From contig NZ_JAAKGB010000001.1 of assembly GCF_011039275.1 (NCBI RefSeq), positions 1,798,001 to 1,862,000 on the forward strand: a stretch of DNA of 64,000 nucleotides, given 5' to 3'. A program made the position numbers and the translations under genes. Shown one piece after another: positions 34,784 to 43,276 of the stretch (position 1 is the stretch's first letter; the number at the start of each line of letters is the position of its first letter). The stretch is from Streptococcus hyointestinalis (GTDB lineage Bacteria > Bacillota > Bacilli > Lactobacillales > Streptococcaceae). The notes below the pieces were generated by a model. It was given only the letters and a program-made list of their open reading frames with translations, did no database searches and was not told where the DNA came from.

Positions 34784-37105
34784 ATGGCAACAGTAAAAAC
34801 GAACACTGACGTCTTTGAAAAGGCTTGGGAAGGCTTCAAAGGAAATGATTGGAAGGAAAAGGCTAGCGTTTCACGTTTCGTGCAAGCAAACTACACCCCT
34901 TATGATGGTGATGAAAGTTTCTTAGCAGGACCGACTGAGCGCTCTTTGCATATTAAAAAAATCATCGAAGAAACAAAAGCAGGCTACGAAGCAGCAGGTC
35001 GCTTCCCTATGGACACTCGTGCGACTTCTATTGCTGACATCCCAGCTGGTTTCATTGACAAAGAAAACGAACTCATCTATGGTATTCAAAATGATGAATT
35101 GTTCAAATTGAATTTCATGCCAAAAGGTGGTATTCGTATGGCTGAGACAGCCCTCAAAGAACACGGATACGAACCAGACCCAGCTGTGCATGAAATCTTC
35201 ACAAAATATGCAACAACTGTGAATGACGGTATCTTTCGTGCCTATACTTCAAACATTCGTCGTGCTCGTCACGCACACACTGTAACTGGTTTGCCTGATG
35301 CTTACTCACGTGGTCGTATCATCGGGGTTTATGCCCGCCTTGCTCTTTACGGTGCTGACTACCTCATGCAAGAAAAAGTCAACGACTGGAATGCGCTTAC
35401 TGACATCGACGAAGAAACTATCCGTCTGCGTGAAGAAATCAATCTTCAATACCAAGCACTCGGTGAAGTGGTTAGACTTGGTGACCTCTACGGAGTTGAT
35501 GTGCGTAAGCCTGCTATGAACACCAAAGAAGCTATCCAATGGGTTAACATTGCTTTCATGGCTGTCTGTCGTGTCATCAACGGTGCTGCAACTTCTCTTG
35601 GACGTGTGCCAATCGTTCTTGATATCTTTGCTGAACGTGACCTTGCTCGTGGTACTTTCACTGAAAGCGAAATCCAAGAGTTTGTTGATGACTTCGTCCT
35701 TAAACTTCGTACTGTAAAATTCGCTCGTACCAAAGCTTACGATGAACTTTACTCAGGAGACCCTACTTTCATCACCACTTCTATGGCTGGTATGGGAGCT
35801 GATGGACGCCACCGTGTCACTAAGATGGACTACCGTTTCCTAAACACACTGGACAATATCGGAAACGCTCCAGAACCAAACTTGACCGTTCTTTGGTCAG
35901 ATAAATTGCCTTATGCTTTCCGTAGATACTGTATGGCAATGAGTCACAAACACTCTTCTATCCAATATGAAGGTGTCACAACTATGGCTAAAGAAGGCTA
36001 TGGTGAAATGAGCTGTATCTCATGCTGTGTGTCACCACTTGACCCTGAAAATGAAGAACAACGTCACAACCTCCAATACTTCGGTGCACGTGTTAACGTT
36101 TTGAAAGCCCTTCTTACAGGTCTTAACGGTGGTTATGATGATGTGCATAAAGACTACAAAGTCTTTGACGTAGAGCCTGTTCGTGACGAAGTGCTTGACT
36201 TTGAAACCGTCAAAGCAAACTTTGAAAAATCTCTTGATTGGTTGACAGACACTTATGTCGATGCCATGAATATCATCCACTACATGACAGACAAGTACAA
36301 CTACGAAGCTGTTCAAATGGCATTCTTGCCTACACGTGTTCGTGCTAACATGGGATTTGGTATCTGTGGTTTTGCAAATACTGTAGACTCTCTATCTGCT
36401 ATCAAGTACGCTACTGTTAAACCTATCCGTGACGAAGATGGCTACATCTACGACTATGAAACAATCGGTGACTACCCACGTTACGGTGAAGATGATGACC
36501 GTGTAGACTCAATCGCTGAATGGTTGCTAGAAGCCTTCCACGGACGTCTTGCAAAACACAAACTCTACAAAGACGCTGAAGCGACTGTATCACTACTTAC
36601 CATCACATCAAACGTTGCCTACTCTAAACAAACAGGTAACTCTCCAGTCCACAAGGGTGTTTACCTCAATGAGGATGGTACTGTCAACCTTTCTAAGTTG
36701 GAATTCTTCTCACCAGGTGCTAACCCATCTAACAAGGCTAAAGGTGGCTGGTTGCAAAACTTGAACTCACTTGCAAAACTGGATTTTGCACACGCAAATG
36801 ATGGTATCTCACTCACCACTCAAGTATCTCCACGTGCACTTGGTAAGACCTTTGATGAACAAGTGGCGAACCTTGTCACTATCCTTGATGGTTACTTTGA
36901 AAACGGTGGACAACACGTCAACTTGAACGTTATGGACCTTAAAGATGTCTACGATAAGATTATGAATGGTGAAGATGTTATCGTTCGTATCTCAGGTTAC
37001 TGTGTCAACACCAAGTACCTCACTAAAGAACAAAAAACTGAACTCACACAACGTGTCTTCCACGAAGTTCTCTCAATGGATGACGCTGTTCAAGATTTAG
37101 TTTAA
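34784..37105 (+). CDS. pflB: Formate acetyltransferase (pyruvate formate-lyase)
   Basis: The 773-residue glycyl-radical enzyme converts pyruvate and CoA to acetyl-CoA and formate under anaerobic conditions. The catalytic pair is in [10 protein letters not shown] near residue 414, and the radical Gly is in [13 protein letters not shown] near the C-terminus. It needs the activase PflA, not in this window. Length is normal. Codon use is strongly biased toward a few codons (CGT, GGT, AAC), as in highly expressed genes. AAGGAG precedes the ATG. It is monocistronic with a strong terminator. Confidence 0.97.
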   Translation: MATVKTNTDVFEKAWEGFKGNDWKEKASVSRFVQANYTPYDGDESFLAGPTERSLHIKKIIEETKAGYEAAGRFPMDTRATSIADIPAGFIDKENELIYGIQNDELFKLNFMPKGGIRMAETALKEHGYEPDPAVHEIFTKYATTVNDGIFRAYTSNIRRARHAHTVTGLPDAYSRGRIIGVYARLALYGADYLMQEKVNDWNALTDIDEETIRLREEINLQYQALGEVVRLGDLYGVDVRKPAMNTKEAIQWVNIAFMAVCRVINGAATSLGRVPIVLDIFAERDLARGTFTESEIQEFVDDFVLKLRTVKFARTKAYDELYSGDPTFITTSMAGMGADGRHRVTKMDYRFLNTLDNIGNAPEPNLTVLWSDKLPYAFRRYCMAMSHKHSSIQYEGVTTMAKEGYGEMSCISCCVSPLDPENEEQRHNLQYFGARVNVLKALLTGLNGGYDDVHKDYKVFDVEPVRDEVLDFETVKANFEKSLDWLTDTYVDAMNIIHYMTDKYNYEAVQMAFLPTRVRANMGFGICGFANTVDSLSAIKYATVKPIRDEDGYIYDYETIGDYPRYGEDDDRVDSIAEWLLEAFHGRLAKHKLYKDAEATVSLLTITSNVAYSKQTGNSPVHKGVYLNEDGTVNLSKLEFFSPGANPSNKAKGGWLQNLNSLAKLDFAHANDGISLTTQVSPRALGKTFDEQVANLVTILDGYFENGGQHVNLNVMDLKDVYDKIMNGEDVIVRISGYCVNTKYLTKEQKTELTQRVFHEVLSMDDAVQDLV

Positions 37106-37114
37106 TAAACTCTA

Positions 37115-37143
37115 AAAGCTCTTGTTTCAAACAAGAGCTTTTG
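37115..37143 (+). terminator. pflB terminator
   Basis: AAAAGCTCTTGTTT, loop CA, AACAAGAGCTTTT. The -10 of the next gene starts 2 nt after it. Confidence 0.9.
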
Positions 37144-37159
37144 TTATAATGGCAGCATG
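37142..37159 (+). promoter_or_regulatory. Extended -10 of the GNAT gene, probably leaderless
   Basis: TGT-TATAAT (37142-37150), 6 nt, ATG at 37157. No ribosome site is present, and the -35 region would be the pflB terminator stem. Confidence 0.6.
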
Positions 37160-37594
37160 ATTATCCGATACACACGAAATACCTTGTCAGACACTTACCT
37201 TGATGCCTTGCGTATCAGACAGGCAGTCTTTGTAAAAGAGCAAAAAATACCACATACCGTTGAAATCGACGGTAATGAAGCCTACTGTCTGCACTTTGTC
37301 TACTATGATGACGCCAATCAGGCTCTAGCGACCTGTAGACTTTTGCCCAATAAAGACAAAACAGAAGTCACTTTACAGCGCATGGCAACGCTAGCAGACT
37401 ATCGCCAGCACGGCATTGGACGACAACTCCTCCAATACGTCATCGACTTTAGCAAAGAACAGGGCTTTGAAGCCATGTCTTTACATGCTCAACTGCCAGC
37501 TGTATCCTTTTACGAAAGCCTTGGCCTTACCACTGTTGGTGAATCTTTCAAAGAGGCTGGTATTGAGCATATCCATATGAAAAAGAAACTCTAG
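37157..37594 (+). CDS. GNAT family N-acetyltransferase
   Basis: The 145-residue protein has the acetyl-CoA-binding motif A (TLQRMATLADYRQHGIGRQL, with Q/R-x-x-G-x-G/A) and motif B (SLHAQLPAVSFYESLGL). It resembles the ElaA/YjcF-type branch of GNAT proteins, which lacks a defined substrate. It is monocistronic between the pflB terminator and a bidirectional terminator shared with the DUF389 gene. Confidence 0.88.
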   Translation: MIIRYTRNTLSDTYLDALRIRQAVFVKEQKIPHTVEIDGNEAYCLHFVYYDDANQALATCRLLPNKDKTEVTLQRMATLADYRQHGIGRQLLQYVIDFSKEQGFEAMSLHAQLPAVSFYESLGLTTVGESFKEAGIEHIHMKKKL

Positions 37595-37608
37595 TCGAGT
37601 TTCTTTTT
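37580..37608. terminator. Bidirectional terminator between GNAT and DUF389 genes
   Basis: AAAAAGAAACTC, loop TAGTC, GAGTTTCTTTTT. It overlaps the ends of both genes. Confidence 0.88.
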
Positions 37609-38638
37609 AGTTTATACTTTGCTCCATAAAGGAGATATTGTCATAGGAGAGTTGTACCTTGAGCAGGCGCTTAATCAGACTTTTCTGGTCGGCATCAAGA
37701 GCGCCAGAGCTTGTCACCACGACATCTAGAGTTTGACGTTGCTGACTAGAGCTCTTATCCCAAGCGGTGAGGTAGCCAATCTTGACATTCTCAACTTTTG
37801 GTGCGATGACTTGTAGCTGCTTAGTGATACTTTCTACATCAAATGTCGTATTGGTCACTTGGCTAGCACCAGCAGCTACCTGTGTTTTATTTTCAACTTC
37901 TTGGTGGATAAGCCCAACAGCAAAGAAGATACTTGGTATGGTCATTAGGATGGAATAGAGGACAATCCTACGGACATTCTTTTTATGCGTCACGGGGTCA
38001 ATCTTTTCTGCCATAGGAACACGCATGATGTAAAATCCAACAATGGTCGCAAGGCAAATAAAGAAGACGTTAATCAAAAAAAGATAGCTAGAGCCAATAA
38101 AATAGGTCAAACTCCCCACTGAAATGCTGTAGCCGACTGTACACAGAGGTGGCATGAGCGCCGTTGCAATGGCAACACCAGGGATGACATTGGAGTACTC
38201 CCCTTTACGAGTTGTGGCGATGATACCTGCTAGACCACCTGAAAAGGCAATCAACACATCCCATATGGTCGGAGAGGTTCTAGCAATCAACTCTGAAGAC
38301 GCCGTTGAAATTGGAGAGAGCGAGAAGTACAGGGTAGACACCACAAGCGAAAACACCACTTGCAGGGCAAAACCGAGACTGCTGCGCTTGACGATTTCAG
38401 TGTCATTGGTCGCAAAACCATAGCCGATCGCCATGATAGAGCCCATCAAGGGCGAGATAAGCATAGCACCGATAACAGTCGCTGTCGAGTTCATATTGAG
38501 CCCAATAGAGGCAATCAAAATGGCTAAAATCAGAATAATAAAGTTGGCACCACCAATATTGGCACCGCTGATAATACGTCCTCGAATCTCACTGTAACTC
38601 GCACGCTCGACGTTAAACAAACTGCGTAAGCGCTTCAT
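37607..38638 (-). CDS. DUF389 family membrane protein
   Basis: The protein has about 343 residues, with six or seven membrane helices in the first 235, then a soluble C-terminal domain (about 245-343) that ends TLDVVVTSSGALDADQ and beyond. The helices carry the DUF389 motifs SGANIGGANFIILILAILIAS and VIGAMLISPLMGSIMAIGYG in parts. Function is unknown; it was described as a TIGR00341-like hydrophobic domain. GGGGAG precedes the ATG at 38638; a start six codons earlier is possible. It overlaps or abuts the serine hydrolase gene upstream and is in its operon. Confidence 0.82.
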   Translation of the reverse strand: MKRLRSLFNVERASYSEIRGRIISGANIGGANFIILILAILIASIGLNMNSTATVIGAMLISPLMGSIMAIGYGFATNDTEIVKRSSLGFALQVVFSLVVSTLYFSLSPISTASSELIARTSPTIWDVLIAFSGGLAGIIATTRKGEYSNVIPGVAIATALMPPLCTVGYSISVGSLTYFIGSSYLFLINVFFICLATIVGFYIMRVPMAEKIDPVTHKKNVRRIVLYSILMTIPSIFFAVGLIHQEVENKTQVAAGASQVTNTTFDVESITKQLQVIAPKVENVKIGYLTAWDKSSSQQRQTLDVVVTSSGALDADQKSLIKRLLKVQLSYDNISFMEQSIN

Positions 38639-38652
38639 GTTTTTCTCCCCTT

Positions 38653-39570
38653 TCAATTTTTCAAATTCTCTTTAATCACTTCAATCAGCTGATTGCGGTC
38701 TTTAATCCACTGATCTCTCTCATCCTTGTCATAAGTCCGATTGGATAAAAAGATAACAGCCTGCTTATTAGCTTGATTGACCATCACAAAAGTCCCTGTA
38801 TAGCCTGTGTGAAGAAGCCAATCACCATCCAAGTCCCAAGCAATAGCCCGCTTTTTCTCACCAACAGCAACGTTTGTCGTTAAGTTCTTAGCAAAAGCAT
38901 CTGTCAAATAATGCTCAGCATATTTTTCCAAGTCAGAAAGGGTTGAAAATAACCCAGCCGACCCTGTATGAACACCCAAGACTCTTGCCTTAGGGTCATG
39001 AACAAGCCCAGCCTTTACCCCTTTTTGGGTAGGAACTGCCTGCTTAACAGGTCCAAAGCTCGTCTCTGTCATTCCAAAAGGAATAAACACCTCTTGCTCA
39101 AAAAGGGTGTCTAAGCTCTCTTTAAAGTAAGCTTCTAACATAAAGCCTAACAAAAGAAAGTTAATATCCGTGTAGAAAAAGCTCTTATCCTCTGTCACTC
39201 TAATCTGGTCGATGGCTTCTTTGAGTTCCTTGGCATTCAGCTGATGACGATTTTTGATAAAGGGATCAATCCCAGACGTATGCGTCAGCAACTGTCTAAG
39301 CGTCACGGTCTTATCATGAAAATCTGGATAATAGGTGACAAGACGATCGTCAAGTGCCATCTCACCAGAAGACAAGAGCTTAATCATGACAGTCCCCACA
39401 CCGACAACCTTTGACACACTCGCTAAATCGTAAACCAAATCAGGAACAACAGTTTTTTCACCATCCAAAGTGCCAAGATAAAACTCTGACCAAGTCCCTT
39501 TATCAAAGATAGCCAAACTAGCGCCACGATAAATCCCGTCTGCTATCTGCTTTTTGACATACTCTATCAT
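38653..39570 (-). CDS. Beta-lactamase-family serine hydrolase (PBP4*-like)
   Basis: The 305-residue protein has the class C beta-lactamase/DD-peptidase fold. The active Ser and Lys are in DLASVSKVVG (SxxK), the second motif is near FFYTDINFLLLG (Y-x-D in place of Y-x-N) and LLHTGYTG supplies the third (H-T-G). There is no signal peptide, so it appears cytoplasmic, more like an esterase or peptidase than a cell-wall enzyme. Its start overlaps the cppA stop by 4 nt (ATGA). Confidence 0.85.
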   Translation of the reverse strand: MIEYVKKQIADGIYRGASLAIFDKGTWSEFYLGTLDGEKTVVPDLVYDLASVSKVVGVGTVMIKLLSSGEMALDDRLVTYYPDFHDKTVTLRQLLTHTSGIDPFIKNRHQLNAKELKEAIDQIRVTEDKSFFYTDINFLLLGFMLEAYFKESLDTLFEQEVFIPFGMTETSFGPVKQAVPTQKGVKAGLVHDPKARVLGVHTGSAGLFSTLSDLEKYAEHYLTDAFAKNLTTNVAVGEKKRAIAWDLDGDWLLHTGYTGTFVMVNQANKQAVIFLSNRTYDKDERDQWIKDRNQLIEVIKENLKN

Positions 39571-40319
39571 AGGCTCTTACTTATCCAAATCTCAATGCGA
39601 CTGGTATCAGATACGACGAGTAACTTTTCTTTGGGATCCAGATAAACATCTAAATCATAAGACAGCAAATGTTGGTACAGTGCTCTTAGGTCATAGGACG
39701 CTGACACTTGAAACTCTAAAATCTCTAAATCCCACGTTTTCTCAGGACTGACTTGCAAGTCTGGACCATCTGCCTCGACAAAAGCTAGCGATAAAGGCAA
39801 AATTCCCTCAAGAATGTCCTCATAAAAGGCACGAGCGACAGCTTTATCTGGCACTGCTAGGGCGATAGCTTCTACTAAGAAGTCGCTAACCCCCTCAAAG
39901 TCCTCAATGACTGGCAACTCAGGATAATCTACCTGCGCTAGGCACTCAACATTGTCCTCAGCATGCACCAAAAAGCTAGCCCCTTCTGGTGAGGTCGCTC
40001 TAAAAGCATAGTGTTTTCCCTTTAAGACACTGTCAACCTCTATCTTCTTAGACAAAAGCGCCAAAATATCATCACTAGGCACCTTCAAGACAATCTCTTG
40101 GAGCTTGTGTGTACCCTTGACAGCACGTGTGCGGTCTGCAGGCGACTCCTCAATCGTAAAGCGTGCTTTATCATTTTGGTAGGCGGTAAAAATAGTTAAG
40201 GCATTTTCCTCACGTAGACGTTTCATCCCCAAAACTTTTTCATAGAAATCAATATTTTCTTGGCGATTATTCACACGAAGGATAGGTTGTTGAAATAAAA
40301 CGGATTCTTTACTTATCAT
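39567..40319 (-). CDS. cppA: CppA family protein (VOC fold)
   Basis: The 250-residue protein has two vicinal-oxygen-chelate-like halves: CppA N (1-125; PILRVNNRQENIDFYEKVLGM) and CppA C (about 130-250). Streptococcal CppA was named as a complement C3-degrading protein, but the fold is that of glyoxalase-like enzymes and there is no signal peptide, so the activity is uncertain. AAAGGAGG precedes the ATG. It is the first gene of cppA, serine hydrolase, DUF389. Confidence 0.85.
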   Translation of the reverse strand: MISKESVLFQQPILRVNNRQENIDFYEKVLGMKRLREENALTIFTAYQNDKARFTIEESPADRTRAVKGTHKLQEIVLKVPSDDILALLSKKIEVDSVLKGKHYAFRATSPEGASFLVHAEDNVECLAQVDYPELPVIEDFEGVSDFLVEAIALAVPDKAVARAFYEDILEGILPLSLAFVEADGPDLQVSPEKTWDLEILEFQVSASYDLRALYQHLLSYDLDVYLDPKEKLLVVSDTSRIEIWISKSL

Positions 40320-40573
40320 CTCGAATTCCCTCCTTTTACATTCTAAAAAAATTTAAAGCATTTGACAAGAAAGTTTGTGCAATCTGTCCAACAAAATGTT
40401 TGTCTGTTATTTTATTCTTATTTTTGTAAAAAGCAAAATATTCAAACAAGTACAAATTAACACATCTTTTTATTATTTTTTGAAAATAATTTTTATTTTT
40501 ATATATTGAAAATGATATTTATACCTAGACGCAGTGTCTAAATAGCTTCGTTTTCTTGAACAAAACGATACCG

Positions 40574-40612
40574 TTGACAGGTGTTGAATTTTCTTGTATA
40601 GTAATTGTCATG
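40574..40612 (+). promoter_or_regulatory. Promoter of the TauE/SafE permease, probably leaderless
   Basis: TTGACA (40574-40579), 17 bp, TATAGT (40597-40602), then 7 nt to the ATG at 40610 with no ribosome site. The 250 bp upstream, to cppA, are AT-rich with nothing else recognised. Confidence 0.7.
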
Positions 40613-41512
40613 ACGGAAACTTTATTATTGCGTGGTATTCAGCTTATCTTGGTTCTTGCCATGATTAGTATTTCTTTATACCTCATCTACTATATCAAAA
40701 AAAATCGGATAAATCCTTTTAAACGTTTCTTTACAGGACTTTGGATTGGGTTTGTCACAGATGCACTGGATACTGTGGGGATTGGTTCATTTGCGACATC
40801 AACGACTTTGTTTAAACTGACAAAGCTGGTTGAGGATGACCGTAAGCTGCCAGCTACTATGACAGTAGCGCATGTTCTGCCTGTTCTTCTTCAGTCGCTT
40901 TGCTTTATCTTAGTTGTCAAGGTAGAGCCTATGACACTAATTGCCATGGCGTCTGCGGCATTTATCGGAGCTTTCTTTGGAAGTCGTATCACAAAAAACT
41001 GGCATGCACCGACTGTCCAGCGTATATTAGGAAGTCTTCTTATCATCGCTGCTATCATCATGGTGTTTCGGATGGTGACAAATCCTGGAAGCGACATTAC
41101 AAATAGTTCTCATGGACTGCATGGCATTTGGCTTGTTTTAGGGATTGCTTTCAATTTTGTCATCGGTGTCTTGATGACTATGGGACTTGGAAATTATGCT
41201 CCTGAGCTTATCTTCTTTTCTCTCATGGGACTTAGTCCAACGGTAGCTATGCCTGTTATGATGTTAGACGCAGCTATGATTATGACCGCCTCTAGCACTC
41301 AATTTATTAAAAGCGGGCGTGTCAATTGGGATGGCTTTTTAGGCTTGGTTGTTGGCGGTATCATAGGTGTTATTGTGGCTGTCTTGTTCTTGACCAATCT
41401 TAATCTCAATAGCCTGAAGCTCTTGGTTGTCTTTATCGTCCTCTTTACAGGAGGTATGCTTATTCGCTCTTCCTTTAAAAAGACCTTAGAGCCTAGTCAC
41501 AGCAGGCACTAA
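40610..41512 (+). CDS. TauE/SafE family sulfite exporter-like permease
   Basis: The 300-residue protein has about eight membrane helices and the TauE/SafE (PF01925) pattern of two repeats, including ADALDTVGIGSFATS-like sequence and GNYAPELIFFSLMGLSP. Family members move sulfite, sulfonates or other small anions; the substrate here is unknown. The frame extends to 40556, but those codons span the promoter, so the ATG at 40610 is chosen. Confidence 0.82.
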   Translation: MTETLLLRGIQLILVLAMISISLYLIYYIKKNRINPFKRFFTGLWIGFVTDALDTVGIGSFATSTTLFKLTKLVEDDRKLPATMTVAHVLPVLLQSLCFILVVKVEPMTLIAMASAAFIGAFFGSRITKNWHAPTVQRILGSLLIIAAIIMVFRMVTNPGSDITNSSHGLHGIWLVLGIAFNFVIGVLMTMGLGNYAPELIFFSLMGLSPTVAMPVMMLDAAMIMTASSTQFIKSGRVNWDGFLGLVVGGIIGVIVAVLFLTNLNLNSLKLLVVFIVLFTGGMLIRSSFKKTLEPSHSRH

Positions 41513-41524
41513 CACACAACTCAA

Positions 41525-42262
41525 TCATAACCACCCGTCTAACGGGTGGTTTGAACAGGGGCTATAAGCCCATAACACTAGCCAGCGCCTAAAGACGCTG
41601 GCTTTCACTTTGTTCAAGCCTTATTGCTCTTGACTCGTCACTAGCCTCTCAAAGAGGCATTAGTACTACTTACCATTATCCCTAAAGGGATCTTCATACT
41701 CTTTCACACTCAATTTATCTAGTGCAATGTCATGATTCTCCTGTTCTTGAATATATTTTTTAATGGTGGCTTCGTTAAGTCCCACCGTACTCACATAATA
41801 ACCCTCTGCCCAAAAATGGCGGTTACCAAACTTATATTTGAGATTGGCGTGTTTGTCAAACATCATAAGAGCACTTTTGCCTTTCAAGTAGCCCATAAAA
41901 CTCGAAACGCTTATCCTCGGTGGGATACTCACCAACATGTGAACATGATCTGGCATAAGATGTCCTTCGAGAATCTCAACACCTTTGTAACTACATAATC
42001 GGCGGAATATTTCACCCAAGCTACTTCTATATTGATTATAGATAATTTTTCGTCTATACTTAGGGGTGAACACAATGTGATATTTACAATTCCATTTTGT
42101 GTGTGATAAACTATGTGCTTTTTGAGCCATACTTTTCTCCTTTCGCTTTACAATAGGCTTGAACACCTTTATTGTATCGCGTTTGGAGTTTTTTTGTATA
42201 ACCTGCGATGCGCACCCGCATAGCGGGTGGTTTATTTGTCTCGCACCTTCGGAGCGAGACGG
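41525..42262 (-). mobile_element. IS200-family insertion sequence
   Basis: A single-transposase element lies between two genes that both end toward it. Hairpins lie near both edges: CCACCCG/CGGGTGG at 41531-41549, GCCAGCG/CGCTGGC at 41581-41602, ACCCGC/GCGGGT at 42214-42228 and GTCTCGC/GCGAGAC at 42238-42260. IS200 elements lack terminal inverted repeats and use such hairpins for single-strand transposition. Both edges share CGGGTGGTTT. Exact ends are uncertain. Confidence 0.8.
41666..42130 (-). CDS. tnpA: IS200-type transposase TnpA (Y1 HUH)
   Basis: The 154-residue single-strand transposase has the HUH motif HVHM in LMPDHVHMLVSIPP and the catalytic Tyr in the AEGYYVSTVG region. The frame is open to 42319, but the AAAGGAG ribosome site fits MAQKAHSLSHTKWNC at 42130, the family start. 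The frame is intact, so the element may still be active. Confidence 0.93.
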   Translation of the reverse strand: MAQKAHSLSHTKWNCKYHIVFTPKYRRKIIYNQYRSSLGEIFRRLCSYKGVEILEGHLMPDHVHMLVSIPPRISVSSFMGYLKGKSALMMFDKHANLKYKFGNRHFWAEGYYVSTVGLNEATIKKYIQEQENHDIALDKLSVKEYEDPFRDNGK

Positions 42263-42285
42263 ACTAAAGTCACATAATTCAAAAT

Positions 42286-42310
42286 AAAAAGAGGTAAACC
42301 ACCTCTTTTT
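42286..42310 (-). terminator. Terminator of gla
   Basis: On the minus strand AAAAAGAGGT, loop GGTTT, ACCTCTTTTT overlaps the gla stop region. It lies outside the IS200. Confidence 0.85.
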
Positions 42311-42311
42311 A

Positions 42312-43163
42312 TTATGCATAAAGTAGTTTATAAAGGGCTACCGCACAGATAGCTGCTACAATTGGAGCGACAACTGGAACCCAAGAATACCACCATTTTG
42401 AATCCCCTTTGTGCTCGCCAAGAATTGATTTTGGTAAGAAGAAGTGAACAAGACGTGGACCCAAGTCACGTGCTGGGTTAAGTCCAGGACCAGTAGGTCC
42501 ACCTAGTGATGCTACAAGAGCTAGAACAAGGAAACCAAGTGCCATGTGGGCTACAGATTGACCAGCATTTGTGTAAGATCCGATTTGGATTTTACCAGCA
42601 ACTTCTGTGATGTCAATACCATTGCTTGTTGCATAGCTTGCAATTTCAGCACCAAAGTAGTTCTTTGTCAATGCCATCGCACCAAAGAAAAGGACAAATG
42701 AACCAAAGAATTCATTCAAGAAACCGTTAATTTGAGCGGCTTTGCGTGTTTCTGGTTTGTTGTTATCCAAGCTAACGATTGTTGAGAAAGTTCCCAAAAT
42801 AGCATTTGGATTTTCAGTTTGCAAGTAGTATGGTTTGTGTGTTGCCACAACAACAAGCTGACCACAAATCGCACCAAGGAATTGAGCGATGATATAGTAA
42901 GGAACTTGTGCCCAAGGGAAGTAGCCTGATACTGCAAGTCCTAGTGTAAAGGCAGGGTTGATGTGGTTACCTGAAACATTCCCAAACATAAGCGCAGGAA
43001 TCATAACCCCCATACCGTAACCGATAGCAATAGTCAACCAACCGCTGGCATGACCTTTAGTTCCTTTAAGTTCAACGTTAGCAACAGCTCCGTTTCCTAA
43101 GATAATCAGGAAAGCCGTCCCTAAAAACTCTGTGATATATTTCACAGTCCATGTAACATCCAT
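42312..43163 (-). CDS. gla: Glycerol/water facilitator, MIP family (Gla-like)
   Basis: The 283-residue channel has six helices and two half-helices with NPA motifs: GNHINPAFTLG and GPGLNPARDLG. The Asp after the second NPAR is the glyceroporin mark. A long loop (about 115-190) between the halves matches the lactococcal Gla type. It passes glycerol, water and perhaps lactic acid or dihydroxyacetone. It is divergent from pepX, as in Lactococcus. Confidence 0.92.
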   Translation of the reverse strand: MDVTWTVKYITEFLGTAFLIILGNGAVANVELKGTKGHASGWLTIAIGYGMGVMIPALMFGNVSGNHINPAFTLGLAVSGYFPWAQVPYYIIAQFLGAICGQLVVVATHKPYYLQTENPNAILGTFSTIVSLDNNKPETRKAAQINGFLNEFFGSFVLFFGAMALTKNYFGAEIASYATSNGIDITEVAGKIQIGSYTNAGQSVAHMALGFLVLALVASLGGPTGPGLNPARDLGPRLVHFFLPKSILGEHKGDSKWWYSWVPVVAPIVAAICAVALYKLLYA

Positions 43164-43193
43164 GAGTCTTTGTATCCTCCAACATTTATTATT

Positions 43194-43234
43194 TAGACAT
43201 GTACTATTTTATCAAGTATAATAGATAATGTAAA
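43194..43234. promoter_or_regulatory. Interleaved divergent promoters of gla and pepX
   Basis: Plus strand for pepX: TAGACA (43194-43199), 17 bp, TATAAT (43217-43222). Minus strand for gla: TTTACA (43234-43229), 17 bp, TAAAAT (43211-43206). They overlap by about 17 bp, so they compete for polymerase. Confidence 0.75.
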
Positions 43235-43276
43235 GCTGTTCTAAAAATAAAAATACTTCTGTAAGAAAGGATGCTT

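Noticed and set aside
42131..42319. Longer IS200 transposase start giving 217 codons
   Set aside because: The added codons cover the element's end hairpins and lack a ribosome site; the family starts at the inner Met with AAAGGAG before it.
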